From Chlorops oryzae (lineage: Eukaryota > Arthropoda > Insecta > Diptera > Chloropidae), in contig CM035806.1 in NCBI GenBank assembly GCA_020466095.1, positions 120,054,694 through 120,118,693 on the forward strand: a stretch of DNA of 64,000 nt. The letters are read 5' to 3'. Under the pieces are notes generated by a model that had not been told where the DNA came from, ran no database searches, and saw only the letters and a list, made by a program, of their open reading frames with translations. The position numbers and the translations under genes are program-made. Shown one piece after another: positions 1 to 11,571 of this stretch; position 1 is the stretch's first letter; every line of letters begins with the position of its first letter.

Positions 1-809
1 GCATTCGAAATTGTTTTCGTCCTTTTCCGACTGACCGTCCATTAAATTCTACCATTCATTCTTTTTCATCTCAGTACCATATCTGGTTATACCAATACAT
101 TACGATATGTACTTCTTTGAGTAAAATTATACTGCGTTACGATACGTTACGTTACCTTAGTTTCACTTATCAAAAATTTATGCGCTCACAAAGAGGAAAA
201 CACAAGAAAACCCCAAAACTAATTTTCCTGGCTTACTCACTTTCGCCATGCAATGCCATGACGGCAAGTGGGGCCGATTGTTGAAAGGGGAAAGACTGGG
301 GGAGGGGGCGCGATGGCAGGCGTACTTATTCACGACATTAGGTAGGCAGCGCCATGAATTTTTCATTCGGCCTTTGCTGAAGTATACAACCGCAGATCCG
401 TATTGCCCCTTCTGATGCAATGGCACAATGAGCTATTTATTCGAGTCCTCGCTTTGCGTTGTCCTCAAATCACTTTGCAATTTTTTGTTTTTTTTTGCAT
501 TTCTTTATTTTTTCCACTTCATTTCGTTTCATATTACTGTGGCATCGTTTTATTACCATCGCTTCTTCATATCCTGCTTCGTGCTTTTGTGTGACCCAAC
601 AATATTGGAATCACTAGGCGGTTCCATTGTTACGTTTTGTTTTTGCTCTTCTTTCTTAACTCCCACATTCATATTTTATGAGATCGTAATGGAGTAATAT
701 TTGTCACGAATCTGTCCTTTTTGGCCCATGGTGTCCACAACGGCTTGAGCGACTTGTACTAACGGTTGCGAGCAGAAGGGCAACGACGAAACGTATGCAG
801 AAGCATAAA

Positions 810-855
<46 letters not shown>

Positions 856-880
856 TAATTGATATCGCCCTTTAGTATTT
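1..880. other. non-coding, no gene seen
   Basis: No reading frame here looks coding; the open frames are short and T-rich. The only clear structure is the GT microsatellite listed separately. I see no known repeat family before about position 880. Confidence 0.5.
813..852. repeat. (GT)n microsatellite
   Basis: About 20 uninterrupted GT dinucleotides. Alternating purine-pyrimidine DNA of this kind is common in insect intergenic DNA and is length-variable. Confidence 0.95.
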
Positions 881-1020
881 CCGCCTACTCGCAGACTAGT
901 CACAAAAATACCAGCACTACTCCTTTTACTTTTCCAACCAATGCCTTCAACTGTATTTTTTAAGATTGAGCTAACATTGACAAATAACATAACAACTCAC
1001 GTATTAAACTACCCCACGAG
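880..1020 (+). repeat. dispersed repeat F, copy 1
   Basis: This stretch matches 45592-45722 in inverted orientation. Shared landmarks are GACTAGTCACAAAAATACCA, then ACTACTCC, then CCAACCAATGC and an AACTGT/TTTTTTAA segment. The similarity extends over roughly 120 bp with scattered differences, so this is an old dispersed repeat, probably a small MITE. No coding content. Its ends and superfamily are unknown. Confidence 0.6.
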
Positions 1021-1460
1021 TAGTCCTCCTGTGGGCAATTAGAGGTCCAGTGTCCCATTTTTAGCAGTTGGTCTAAGTTTTTAACTTCTTGCTACTCAAG
1101 GTCTAGTTAATTGTCATACATAAAGCCTAAATTCCAATTGCGCAGGAGCTGCGTAACGTGAATTGCTGCAAACGTTCAACACATGAAAACATATGGAACC
1201 ACGTTCAATCAACTTCCTGCATGCTCACGCACACGCACGAGTTAGGAAAATTGAATATTTCCTGGGCGTGAGCAACATGACAGCTGAGTATAACAGTTGA
1301 ATAATTTAATATAACAGTGCTGTAGAAACTATTGAGTACTTTTAAATGGTACTTGGTACTACTGAGGTATGCTTTTCTTGCTTAATCAAGTAATAGGCAT
1401 TAAATTTTGTTTTCTTTTAAGCATCGGTATCTGTATTTATGATTTCTATAATTTATTTAT
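1021..1460. other. non-coding, nothing recognised
   Basis: AT-rich sequence with no frame of interest and no recognised repeat family. It ends at the A-rich terminus of the HINE that follows. Confidence 0.4.
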
Positions 1461-2207
1461 AAAACAAGTAAAGAAGTTTACATCGGCTAAGCCGATTGCA
1501 CACATACCTTTTCCTCAGCCGAAAATATGTTAAAACATTACCTTAACAAAAATTCCTGCCGTTTTCATTGTTCTAGCTTGGATATCTATTTATACCTTAT
1601 CTGTACTTCGATTTAGCTTCTAAAACTCGAGATTATTATTAAGCACAAAATTTTCGCGAATGGTGGTCATGGTCAAATTTTAACCGTTAGAGGACATTTT
1701 GTCTAGCTGCGAAATCCTCAATTCAAAATAGTGAAAACCAAATTTTTGCAATTTTCGCGAATGGTGGTCATGGTCAAAATTTAACCATAAGTGACGACTT
1801 TATTTGGCGGCAAAATACACAACCAGAAGAAGCAAAAAAAAAAAAAAATCATTTTTGTATTCAGATATGAGAATAAGAGAAAGAGTGTTTTTTTCTAATG
1901 TGTAGGATGATGACCATAGTTATAGCGATGTCGATATTTTTTTTCAGCGAAAGCTTAAGTCTACATAGTAGCTTTACCCACACCAAATTTCAATAAGCTG
2001 GGATGTATAGTAAAAAAGTTATCCACGAAAAACCTTAAAAAATCGTGATTTTTGAAACTTCTGAACCACTTCCCACGACGCAAGAAAGGACTACGAAAAA
2101 AATTTGTATGCAGTTTTTCGGACATTTACCTGGTTCAAGTCCATGCCAAATTTCAATATGATATCTTTCATGGCTTAGGAGTACATTACGAAAAACTAAA
2201 GTGTGAC

Positions 2208-2208
2208 C

Positions 2209-2248
<40 letters not shown>

Positions 2249-2251
2249 GTC

Positions 2252-2320
<69 letters not shown>
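2208..2320. repeat. (CAGA)n microsatellite inside HINE-C
   Basis: About 28 CAGA tetranucleotide units with one interruption (a GTCA variant). Microsatellite expansion at this internal position recurs in the other HINE copies here (17272-17310, 23610-23636, 39825-39865), as it does in DINE-1 elements. Confidence 0.95.
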
Positions 2321-2367
2321 TGGCTAGATCGACTCCTCTTGTCACCCTGATCAAGAACATATATATA

Positions 2368-3655
2368 TTAGGTGTAGTAAAAAGAAATCCATTATTTTTC
2401 CAATAGATGGCGTTATTTATCTGCATCTCGCGTTGTATTAGTCCGATCGTGTTCCGCTAGGGGGCATTAGAAAGATGACAGTTCCTACTAAAAAAGCTTT
2501 TTTGACACTTTTTTGATTGATTGATTCAGTTTTGTTTGAGAGCTTGTCAAAGATGGACATCAGCAAAGAGAAAATTCGATACATTTTACAGTTTTTCTTC
2601 GATAAGGGAGAAAACGCAAGCCAGGCGGCTGAAAATGTGAATAGCGTTTATGGACCTGATACTGTAACAGCCAATCATGCGCAATTTTGGTTTCGTCGAT
2701 TCCGTTCCGGTAACTTCGATGTCAAGGATGCACCACGCACTGGAAGGCCAATTGTCGAAAATGTCGATAAAATCATGGAACTTATCGAGTCCGACCGTCA
2801 TGTTAGCACTGTTTCGATTGCAAAAGAGCTAAAGATTGCACAAAAAACCGTTTGGAACCATTTGAATAAGGCTGGATACACAAAGAAGCTCGATGTATGG
2901 GTGCCACACGAGTTAACGCAAAAAAACCTCAGAGACCGAATTTCCATCTGCGAATCGCTGCTGAACCGCAACAAAATCGACCCATTTCTGAAGCGGTTGG
3001 TGACTGGTGATGAAAAGTGGGTCACTTACGACAACGTCAAGCGAAAACGGTCGTGGTCGAAACACGGTGAACCGGCGGAAACGGTGGCCAAGCCAGGATT
3101 GACGGCCAGGAAGGTTTTGCTGTGTGTTTGGTGAGATTGGCAGGGAATTGTCTACTATGAGCTGCTCCCATACGGCAAAACTCTTAACTCGGAACTCTAC
3201 TGTCAACAATTTGACCGTCTGAAGGAAGCAATCGCCCATAAGCGGCCAGCTTTGGCCAATAGGAGAGGAATTGTGTTCCATCAGGACAACGCCAGGCCAC
3301 ACACATCGATAGTGACTCGCCAGAAGCTCCGGGAGTTTGGTTGGGAGGTTCTTCTGCATCCACCTTATAGTCCGGACCTGGCACCAAGTGATTACCATCT
3401 GTTCCTGTCCATGGCGAACAATTTTGCTGGTGAAACATTCGCTTCAAGAGAGGCTTCTGAAATTCGACTGTCTCAATTTTTTGCTAATAGGAACGAGGGC
3501 TTCTATGAGAGAGGCATAATGAAATTACCTTTAAAATGGCAACAAGTTATCGAACAAAACGGCGCATATTTGACCTAAATCGGGTCATTCTAACTATCTT
3601 AAATAAAGCCCTCAATTTAATGCAAAAATAATGGATTTCTTTTTACTACACCTAA
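2368..3655 (+). mobile_element. mariner element M1, complete with TIRs
   Basis: A 1288-bp element bounded by inverted repeats beginning TTAGGTGTAGTAAAAAGAAA and flanked by TA on both sides, the usual mariner target. It sits inside the TATATATA segment of HINE-C. The length equals that of the copy at 50857-52144, so both are full length. It encodes a mariner transposase with a single nonsense codon. Confidence 0.92.
2553..3578 (+). pseudogene. mariner transposase (M1), one nonsense codon
   Basis: Encodes a DD34D mariner transposase, which would bind the TIRs and cut and paste the element at TA sites. The N-terminal helix-turn-helix pair covers roughly residues 1-110. The catalytic motifs are TGDEKW, HQDNARPH and YSPDLAPSDY, with 34 residues between the last two aspartates. 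The frame is open from 2517, but the Met at 2553 (MDISKEK) fits the usual mariner length of about 340-350 residues better. TGG has become TGA at 3132-3134 in the segment that reads CVWWDWQG in the 50934 copy. After it the same frame stays open to TAA at 3578, so a single nonsense change inactivates an otherwise intact gene. The YDN after the first motif and the PHELT segment suggest the cecropia/vertumnana side of mariner rather than irritans; this is from memory. Confidence 0.9.
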
Positions 3656-3739
3656 TATGTCTATATCTATCGCGACTCCTTTGGCATGTTACATACTCCG
3701 AGCCAAACTTAATATACCCTTTCCTTCGGAAAAGGTATA

Positions 3740-4202
3740 ATAAAAGGGAATATAACATTCCGTTCATAGAAAATAAGACGAGTACAAGAGTAGCTAAAAA
3801 TGTACTGAGTCAAGTTCAGATCCAAAACCGCAGCAATGACATGATCACGCATACGCGTTATTGGAAATTGCATTTTTCCTGCATCTGCTGCGCTATAGGA
3901 ATTCAGGCTTAAAACAAACTCTTTGACTAGTCCCATTCCGAGTGACCTCAAGTACCCCTTTTGGATAAGTTGACCTCTTCATTACAGAAGGGAAGTTAGT
4001 GCTTCCTGAAGAGAACATAGCAACGGTAGCCCCGTTTTAGCAAAATATTTTTGTCTAGATTTTTAACATTATTTTCCTACGCCGTGTTTTTTCATTTTCC
4101 AATATTTTTTTTTTTGCATCCCGAAATCCGGTTCAAATGTGCTTTCGGAATTATCCGGCGATCAGAGGCAACCATTTCCGTTGAAAAAAAGAAAATGAAA
4201 AT
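3740..4202. other. non-coding, nothing recognised
   Basis: Between two HINE copies. No convincing frame or family; the short frames are not coding-like. Confidence 0.4.
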
Positions 4203-5086
4203 AAAACAAGTACCGGTGTTATAGTCAGGCGAGCCTGACAATAAAATACCCGACACAGACACACATGTTTAAATAATTTTTGAACAACGCCCAAAAAACA
4301 GGACCACTAAGTAAGAATATTCAAGAGGTTTTATAGGCCATTAGGGGCCCCATATACCGATTTTTGTTAAATTTCTTTATGAAAACCGCCCTTTGCCACG
4401 CCCACTCTCCCATTTTTTTTGCAATTCTAATCGGAGGCTTAAATATACATACGCTCAAACTCTAAGTTTCATTGAAATATTTTGAAAAAGTCCGATTTTG
4501 AGGCAGTTTTGGGATTTTTGCGACAGGGGGTACCCCCTTAATAATGGACCAACCAAGGAAATTTTTTGAGAGGATGTTTATGGCTACAAAGGAAGCATAA
4601 GTGCCAAATTTCGTTGAAGTCCCATTTGAATTTCGGGTGTAGGGGACAATTTTCGAAAACCGCCCTTCTGCCACGCCCACTTTTAAAATTTTTGGAAATC
4701 GTATTACTTGCCTTGAAACATGTTCAAATATCAAATTTTATCAAAATATGTTGAAATACTTCGATTTTAGAGCAGTTTTTGTGATTTTCGTAACAGACCC
4801 TAGTACTGGAGGTACCCCTAAGAATGGTCCGATCGGGTCTTTTCTCGAACTTGTTCTTACTCATGTGCCTGTAAGTACGCATATCAAATTTCATCAAGAT
4901 AGCTCAACTCCTTCAATAAGAAAACTGTATACAAACAGACGGACAGACGGACATGTCTAAATCGAATCTCCTGCTGATGCTGATTATTTCTATATATATT
5001 TTGTATGGTCTATCTCGACTGGTTCTGGGTGTTACACACAACCACACAAACGCAATATACCCTCGACACAGAGTGTGTCGGGTATA
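4203..5086 (-). mobile_element. HINE family A, copy 1 (full length)
   Basis: Minus-strand copy running from the hairpin TATACCCGACACACTCTGTG at 5086 to the end ACACCGGTACTTGTTTT at 4203. Family A landmarks are TGTGTAACACCCAGAACCAG, GATCAGC, GTCCGTCTG repeats, GGGGTACCTCCAGTACTAGG, several GTGGGCGTGGC boxes, and GTCAGGCTCGCCTGACTATA near the far end. About 885 bp, the same as copy 3 at 16560. It is non-coding. The architecture is that of DINE-1-type elements. The name HINE-A is a working label used only here. Confidence 0.75.
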
Positions 5087-5197
5087 AACAGAAATGGCAA
5101 CGCATCATTGTGTCCGGGGAAAATGAAAAACCAAAACAATGGGGACAAAAAATTTTAAAATTGTGGTAAACGATCATCCTATCTGTTCCGCACGACA

Positions 5198-6980
5198 CAC
5201 AGTGTCACGTCTCCATACATTTTTTGGAAAAAAATATAAGGAGTTATCGTAGGGCAATGAAATTTGGCAGGAGTATTACTATAGGTCTAATTAAGAAAAT
5301 TTGAAAAAATCATGGAATTCCGCCCACTGCCACCCCCACCACCCATATAACGGGAAATCCTAACTTCCGCAATTTTTATCCTAGAGAGTTGAAATTTGGT
5401 ACATAGATTGATGGACATATAAAAATGAACAAAATGAAAAAAAATTAGAATGCCACGCCTACTTTTTAAAATACGCCCCTTCAAAGTTTGAAGATTTATG
5501 GGATATTTATCCTTATAAAAGTTTTCAAAGGAAATAAGAAATGTGAAGAATTTTTTGCCTATTTGTAAACTTAAAACATATATTAATCAGAAAACAAAAG
5601 CATTTTTGGTCATGCGCAAGCTCTATAGAAAGTATGTTCAAGTGAAAACGCGCGAAAATGCAAAGGATAAAGCGCTTCTTCGCTGTGTTGAATATCGTTG
5701 ATACTATTCAAGAAATATAATTTTCATTGACTTTTTTCAACATTTTGGTTAGAAAAATATCCAATTATAGTGCAAAGCTTTAAAGAAAATAAAATTTTTT
5801 TTAAATGCTTACATTTTTTCTATGAAATTATACAAATCTTTATTGAGATTCAAGGTACTTATATTAAATACATAAATAAATATCGAAATTAGTTTTACAA
5901 AGACTCTTTCCCAGAGCTTTCAAATTCTGAGTCTGATGAAATAAAAGCCTCAAAATCTATATTCAAAGATGATATACTGTCATCATCATCATCATTATTA
6001 AATATAACGTAATTTTCCAATTCTTTGCACAATTGTTTTTTCTCGTGCACAGTTTTCTATATTTGTGATCTTGTGGTTCAGACGATAGCATCAAATGCTT
6101 CAAAACATCAATGTAATTTTTTTCTCCAGAATATTTTCTGGCATTGTGTAATTATGTTCCTATTTTACAAGCAACATGTCATAATCAATTTCAATAATTT
6201 TCATTTGAAATGCACTTACACTCAAACGTGTTTCGAAAGGCGAGCTTAGCCAATTCGAGTATTTCGTAAGGAACCGCTCTTTGTATCGTTTGCAGCTATT
6301 CCACCAAGTGTAAAATTGCAAACTAATTATCCTTACTCTTTCTTTTAGGTTATCTGCATCAATATTTTCATTTATTTCATTTTTGACAAAAGAAAACAGA
6401 TCGCTTTGCTTTTCTGTTGTTGTTTTGTGAGAAGCCGCTATCCAAACGTTAAAAAACGCTCCTATTACGAACGGGGCAAATTGGGGCAGCCTATCTTTTT
6501 ATATGTTATTCTACTTACTTATAGCAACAATATTTTATAAAAATTGGAACAACGAAATTTTAGAAAATGAGAAATTCAATTTTGAAAATTAAACTTGATT
6601 TCAAATTAATTCAACTTCTTATTGTTTACTTTAAACCAATGACAGATAACGTATTATAAACAAACTTTAAAAAAAATAAGATGACCAGGTACTACTAATT
6701 TTATATTTTAATTTGACATATTAAACTTAATGATCGGATCACAACTCACAAGTACAGAGCAACTAAAGCACAAGTAATTATATTGCAATTTTTGTGCTCA
6801 AAAACAACAATTTACATAACTTCAAAGTTTGAGAGCATGCTGTGGGGCAATGGCTAAACATATTGACATAATTCTTTTTGATTTTTCTTAATATGAATAT
6901 TATCTATCGAAATTCATAAAATTATTTTAACAATTCGAACCTCGATTTTTGGCATTTTTTTCCGCTCACGTGACACTGTG
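5198..6980. mobile_element. TIR element family D, copy 1
   Basis: Bounded by CACAGTGTCACG at 5198 and its reverse complement CGTGACACTGTG ending at 6980. The left 320 bp (TCTCCATACATTTTTTGG, then GGCAATGAAATTTGGCA, then a CCGCCCACTGCCACC box) also occur inverted at about 52560-52800, next to a second CACTGTG end. The middle, about 5780-6945, is shared with 24850-26033 and carries remnants of an unknown ORF. I cannot define a target duplication. The left segment resembles HINE cores, so the element may be composite. Confidence 0.5.
5880..6480 (-). pseudogene. unknown repeat-borne ORF remnant, copy 1
   Basis: Minus-strand remnant of a protein-coding segment better preserved at 24955-25539. Here the frames are broken by indels, but the same words are readable: a KCSG/IDVF segment, a run matching HKYRKLCTRKKQLCKKLENY, a DDDD-rich acidic stretch and a C-terminal SDSEFE..GRESL. 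I do not recognise the family. Its presence in two dispersed repeats points to a transposon-encoded protein, possibly the C-terminal part of a transposase. Confidence 0.45.
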
Positions 6981-7204
6981 CGACACACGCCTCTGTTTAG
7001 AGAAGAGCACTACGGTCAGAAACACGGCACACAACCGGCCGGAAAAGTTGTCAATTGAAAGACAAGAGAGATTAGGTTTTATTTTGTTCGTTTTACGAGT
7101 ATGTTAAGCTGAAAACTTTTTTGTAAACTTTTCACTGCAGGGTTTTTTAAGCTGTTTAAACTGCCTCATATTTATTTTATACTTACATACTTCAAAATCT
7201 TTGT

Positions 7205-7852
7205 CCCACTATCGATAGTTTTCAAAACGATCGTAAAACTATCAACTATCATTGATAGTTTCAAAGAAAACTATCGATAGTATCGCGATACTATCGTGGA
7301 AATATTTTAAACTAACTGCCAAAAGCCTTGTCATCATAAGTTTACAGAAGTTTGTCACTTTTCACTGCAAAAACCGCCAATCTGTATTTTTAATGCAATT
7401 ATAACTTACTATTCAAATACCACCGATAGACGGTCGTGCATTACCATTATGGATTCAAATTTGAGGTATTTCCACTTGTTTTATATATAATATTTTGTGA
7501 CAACGCAAGCACGTTGCATGCTCTTTGTTGCTATTTAGCTTAAAATGATTCCACACTTCCGAAATTTAGGGCCTTTTGGTGGCTGCAAAATAAGTATAGT
7601 AAAGCAAGCCTTTCGCTCAAGTAAAAAAATGGGCTTACCTTGGCAATCATTATCGTCTGTTTCCATTTTTCGTCAATTTTTACTCCCGCTTGAACAAAAT
7701 TTTAGCGTGATGCTAGCGTTGGATTTGAACTGTCGATTGTCAAAAACATCGATAGTTTTGCCAGTTAAAAAAAAACTATCATTACTCGCCGATAGTCAAA
7801 AAATAAAATAACTATCGATACTATCGATAGTACTATCGATTGTTTTGCAACT
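7205..7852. promoter_or_regulatory. two clusters of ATCGATAG/TATCGATA palindromes
   Basis: Clusters at 7208-7297 and 7745-7843 hold about ten copies of ACTATCGATAGT-like palindromes. TATCGATA is the core of the Drosophila DRE site (bound by DREF and overlapping BEAF-32 CGATA sites). The 450 bp between them contain a plausible 60-nt GT-AG intron on the minus strand (GTAAGC at about 7638, TTTGCAG at about 7583), but the joined frames are very short. The whole could equally be a TIR element with these palindromes as ends. No function is assigned. Confidence 0.35.
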
Positions 7853-9376
7853 CTAGTGTGCAGTAGCGTGTCCAGGGGGGAGGGCTATAGGGGCTAAAGC
7901 CTTCTCTTACATATCGTCGTCCCGGAGTTATCTCCTCGTATATCACAAAAGATCTATCCATCTGTCGAGTCTCCAGGTTGCTATCAGGCAAGCTCTAGAA
8001 ATCGAATCCGAATAAAAAAATTCGAAATCAACAAGATTTCAATAGAAATTTTAAGCTTTTTCGAATTTTTTATGCGGATTCGTTTTCTAGAGCAGCAGGC
8101 CTGTATACTTTATAGTTTACGAGATATTTGTGAGCTAAATAATTGTATATCCTTTAAAATGATAATTTCAACGCGTTATAACATCTTATATCCATATTTT
8201 GTGGATATACTATGATTTATATATGAAATTTGCGCAGTAAAAAGTTGTAACGTTATCTCATCGTATGTGCAATTTTTTTTTTTTTTAAGAAACATTTTTA
8301 TGTTAATTTTAAATAAAAAAGATTTATTCGTGTGAAAGAAAAACAAAAGAAGCAAAAAAAAAACAATTCTCATAGTAACACTCCTACAAAAATTTTCATT
8401 CTGAAAATAATGTGGAATGCTTATTATAGAATATAACAAACTCCATTTCATTAAATTTATAATAATATAAAAAGTTAAATTAAATTAATAAATTATGAAA
8501 ATATTTAACATCTTCTTCTGAAAGAGAGATGAATAGACTCTCAATGTCTTTTTCTTTTTGTGGCGCAATTTGTTTTGGGGTTGAAATAATTAAAATAGTT
8601 TTGAAACAATTATTTCAAAGACAAACATACATCGACTGACGAAATAATTGACATGTTTTGTCAAGCTAAACCTTGTCGTCCTGCAACATTAGACTGGACA
8701 GTCGAGGAATTTTAGATAACTATTATTATATTTGTAACTATTACTACGTTTATACGTCAGCTTCAAGATAATAAAAATAGTTTGTATATAGTGAACTCAA
8801 CAGAATTGATCATTTGAGGCTTAAGTTTCTTTAGTTTACAGCTAAAAATTTTTGTAAATTGAAATCAAATTTTGATTGAATTGATTTCAAAAATAATAGA
8901 ATTCATTTTTTTAGGCTCTTTGTTAACTCATTTTGTTTTTAGCTTAGAGTTGTAAATAAAATCGAAAACTTATTTCAATTGATACGATTGAAAAATTCTA
9001 GGCTTTAAATAACATAAAAAATGAATTATAAAAATGAATTCAATGGGCATGTGCCAGATTTCGTTTCAAATCCAATTCGATTCGAATTCGGGAAAGAGTT
9101 GTGCTTTTACTCAGCGAAATTGATTATTTTTTAGACAATAAATGCTTGTTTAATAAAGCGAAAACATTGTAATCTCTAAGTAAATTTGAATATGATTTTG
9201 GTGTATTTAGCAGGGACCGTAAATAACGGTTATTTTGAAATTTTTTACCCAAAAAAGCCTTATGAAGGAAAAGTCGTAGAAATATTTTACATACAGTATT
9301 CTTGTCCTTGCATTGTGCGCTGTTTGATAACATCCTGCTTTATAATTTTTTGATTTTTTTTTAAACCAGCCAGAAA

Positions 9377-9618
9377 TAACCGTTACTCTCGGCTGTTTAT
9401 TTTTTCCGCTCCCAATAACCGTTATTCTCGGCTGTTTATTTTTTACGTCGAAAATAAACGTTATTCTGGGGCGTTTATTTTTTACGTCGAAAAAAAACGT
9501 TATTCTGGGACGTTTATTTTTTACGTAAAAAAAAAACGTTATTCTCGGACGTTTATTTTTTACGTAAAAAAAAAACGTTATTCTCGGACGTTTATTTTTT
9601 ACGTCGAAAATAAACGTC
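9377..9618. repeat. 39-bp tandem array, about 6 units
   Basis: Units contain CGTTATTCTCGGACGTTTAT followed by TTTTTACGT and an A-run, with a period of 39 bp (13 codons). That is why a minus-strand frame reads as a repeated KNKRPRIT peptide. Inner units are the most alike; the flanking two are diverged. This is a minisatellite inside the hAT-like element, not a gene. Confidence 0.85.
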
Positions 9619-9722
9619 ATCAGCTCTGCATTTCGTTCTTCATAAGTTTTTTTGTTCTGTATTGATTAAATATCCTATAGGACATCTTGAAGTTTAAAAT
9701 TTGGTGTGCCACGCACAATTCT

Positions 9723-10173
9723 GATACGTGGGCCAAAATTCTTTTTAATGCCTTAACTTCTGTCCCTGTCAACGAAATTCAGTTTTTTAAAAGGAGCAAA
9801 CCAAATTAATAAAAAATTAGTTTTAACAACAAATTTATGAATAACGAAATAAAATACTCTAGTCGAATTGAAAAAAAATCAATTATTACCAAAACTCAAT
9901 TTTTTTTCCTTCGCAAATTACGGTAACATTGTTGTCTTATCTTCTCATGTCTTGCCAAACAAGACAACAATGTTACTGTAATTTGCGAGTAAACAAGATG
10001 GAAGTTTGGTAACATTCGATTTTTTCCAATTGAACTAGAGTATTTTTTTTCGTCATTAATAAATTTTTTGGTAAAATTTATTTGTTATTAATTTGATTTG
10101 CTCTTTTATGAACACTGAATTTCGTTGACAGCGACAGAAATTTAGGCATTAAAAAGAATTTTGGCCCACGTAT
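9723..10173. repeat. long inverted repeat (foldback)
   Basis: Left arm GATACGTGGGCCAAAATTCT at 9723 pairs with AGAATTTTGGCCCACGTAT ending at about 10173. The arms run about 215 bp with small differences. They meet at GTAACATTGTTGTCTT / AAGACAACAATGTTAC around a loop of about 20 bp near 9950. It would fold into a long imperfect hairpin. It may be a separate foldback MITE inserted in the hAT-like element. Confidence 0.85.
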
Positions 10174-10679
10174 TTCTAAGTCAGTGAAAGGCCAGGCTTT
10201 AGGACAAACAATTCTAAAAGGAAATAAACGTTGTTGATTTAATTTTAAATAGGCGTGTCCCGCCCACCAAAGCGAAAGTAAAAATGAGAGCCAAAGGGTT
10301 TTTTGTGGATACGCCGAAGTTTTTTCATAACCTAATGAAAGCTTATAGTTTTCAGCAGTATGTCTTCATCGTAGTATGCGAAAGGAATTTAAACTTTATT
10401 TGGTATAGCAATCGGCTATTACCTATGAAATTCTCATAGGTTTTATAAAAATTTTGAACAAAAAGGCAATGTTTTGCATTCTTAGTTTTGTGTAGTCAGG
10501 AGGTTTTCTGATAAGTTAATTATTTTAACGATTCAAGCAAAATTAAGTTCCTAAGGATTAAAAATCATGGGTCGAAAACGTAATATCCTGTTTAGGGACT
10601 ATTGACGTGTTTTAGCCCCCCCCCCCCCACACGCCCTCCCCCCCCAAAGCCAAATCCTAGAACCGCCACTGCTTGTGTG

Positions 10680-11571
10680 TATGTGCTGGCTTCTTTCTTG
10701 CCTGCCATTGTTTGGTTTTTTTTGTCTGTGCCTGTGCTCGTGATTTCACTCTGCTTGACGTCGATTAAGTTCAATATGATCATAGAATTTCCTATTATAT
10801 TGTTTCGTTTCATTACGTTCCGTTCCATTTTGTTCCGTTTCGTTCTGTCCCACTTCAATTGAGAATGGTTGTCTTACAATAGAACTCGCGGTAATCCTTG
10901 GCCGAAATAGAAACGGTGAAACGGAAAGGTTGGAATGATATTGGTGCATGTGGAAAGGGGGAAGTACAAAATGAAATGAAAAATCTCTTAAAATGCTGCT
11001 GAAAATATGATACTGCTACGGTCTATTGAATCGAATGGCGAAATATTTTGCTCGGTAAACATTCCCACCATTATCAAAGTATTCGATATTTGAGTGTGTC
11101 CCTGGCAGGCGCTGGGAAGTCAGAGAGAAGAATAAGTAAGACAAATCGTTTCGTTGCTGAGAGCACACAGAAAGTTATGTCCTTCGTGTATGCATGAGTC
11201 ATTTTTATATGAATGTGGGTGCGTGTGTGTGGTAGGCGACACATTTCAATAGATTGGAATCGGAACGTGTCGCGTAAAGAAATGCAAATGAAGGTGAAGT
11301 GCTCGGTTCGTTTCGGTTCGTTTTGGCTCGGCGAAGGTCGAACGGCTTGTTGCATTCGTAATGGCGCCGTAATGACGCTGTCGTTGCTGAGGACACATGC
11401 ACTTAAGCTCTATCGCGGGGTCGACAGTCTGTTTGCCGTCGCAAACATCACGTTTGTGTTTGTGCGTTCGAAGCATGTGTTGGAGCAAGGGACTGGCAGA
11501 GGGTGTTGTTGCTGTTGCGTAATCGACGTTACCGGGAAAACGTCAAAACTTGACATTCTTACCCCAGTTTT
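10680..11571. other. non-coding, nothing recognised
   Basis: No coding-like frame. 10800-10855 has a degenerate TTCCG/TTTCG run. The 128-codon frame at 11213-11599 runs into a HINE and is not supported. Confidence 0.4.

Larger units (their letters stand above)
1461..3739 (-). mobile_element. HINE family C (DINE-1-like), split by a mariner
   Basis: Read on the minus strand, it starts at 3739 with a short hairpin (TATACCTTTTCCGAAGGAAA, closing on GGGTATA). It continues through the GTAACA and TATATA segments, the phrase CTTGATCAGG, a long TCTG microsatellite and AAATTTGGCATGGACTTGAA, and ends in CTTTACTTGTTTT at 1461. A TATACCC/GGGTATA hairpin at one end, a core microsatellite and a CTTGTTTT terminus is the known layout of Drosophila DINE-1/INE-1, which are non-autonomous Helentrons. 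The body is interrupted between 2368 and 3655 by a mariner. A second family C copy lies at 48460. Calling the mechanism rolling-circle is an inference from this resemblance. Confidence 0.7.
7861..10671. mobile_element. hAT-like element N1 (non-autonomous, old)
   Basis: The left end CAGTAGCGTGTCCAGGGGGG at 7861 pairs with a right end whose complement reads CAGTGGCGGTTCTAGGATTT, closing at 10671. Flanking 8-mers are CTAGTGTG (7853-7860) and CTTGTGTG (10672-10679), matching at seven of eight positions. hAT elements make 8-bp target duplications, and CAGTGGCG followed by G-rich sequence is a common hAT end. No transposase is readable in the 2.8-kb interior, which holds a 39-bp tandem array and a 450-bp foldback. 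Confidence 0.6.

Noticed and set aside
9377..9618. CRISPR-like array
   Set aside because: Units are contiguous without unique spacers and the genome is eukaryotic.
9207..9620. Protein with repeated KNKRPRIT units
   Set aside because: The 39-bp tandem array is a multiple of three, which keeps a frame open; no start context or unique domain.
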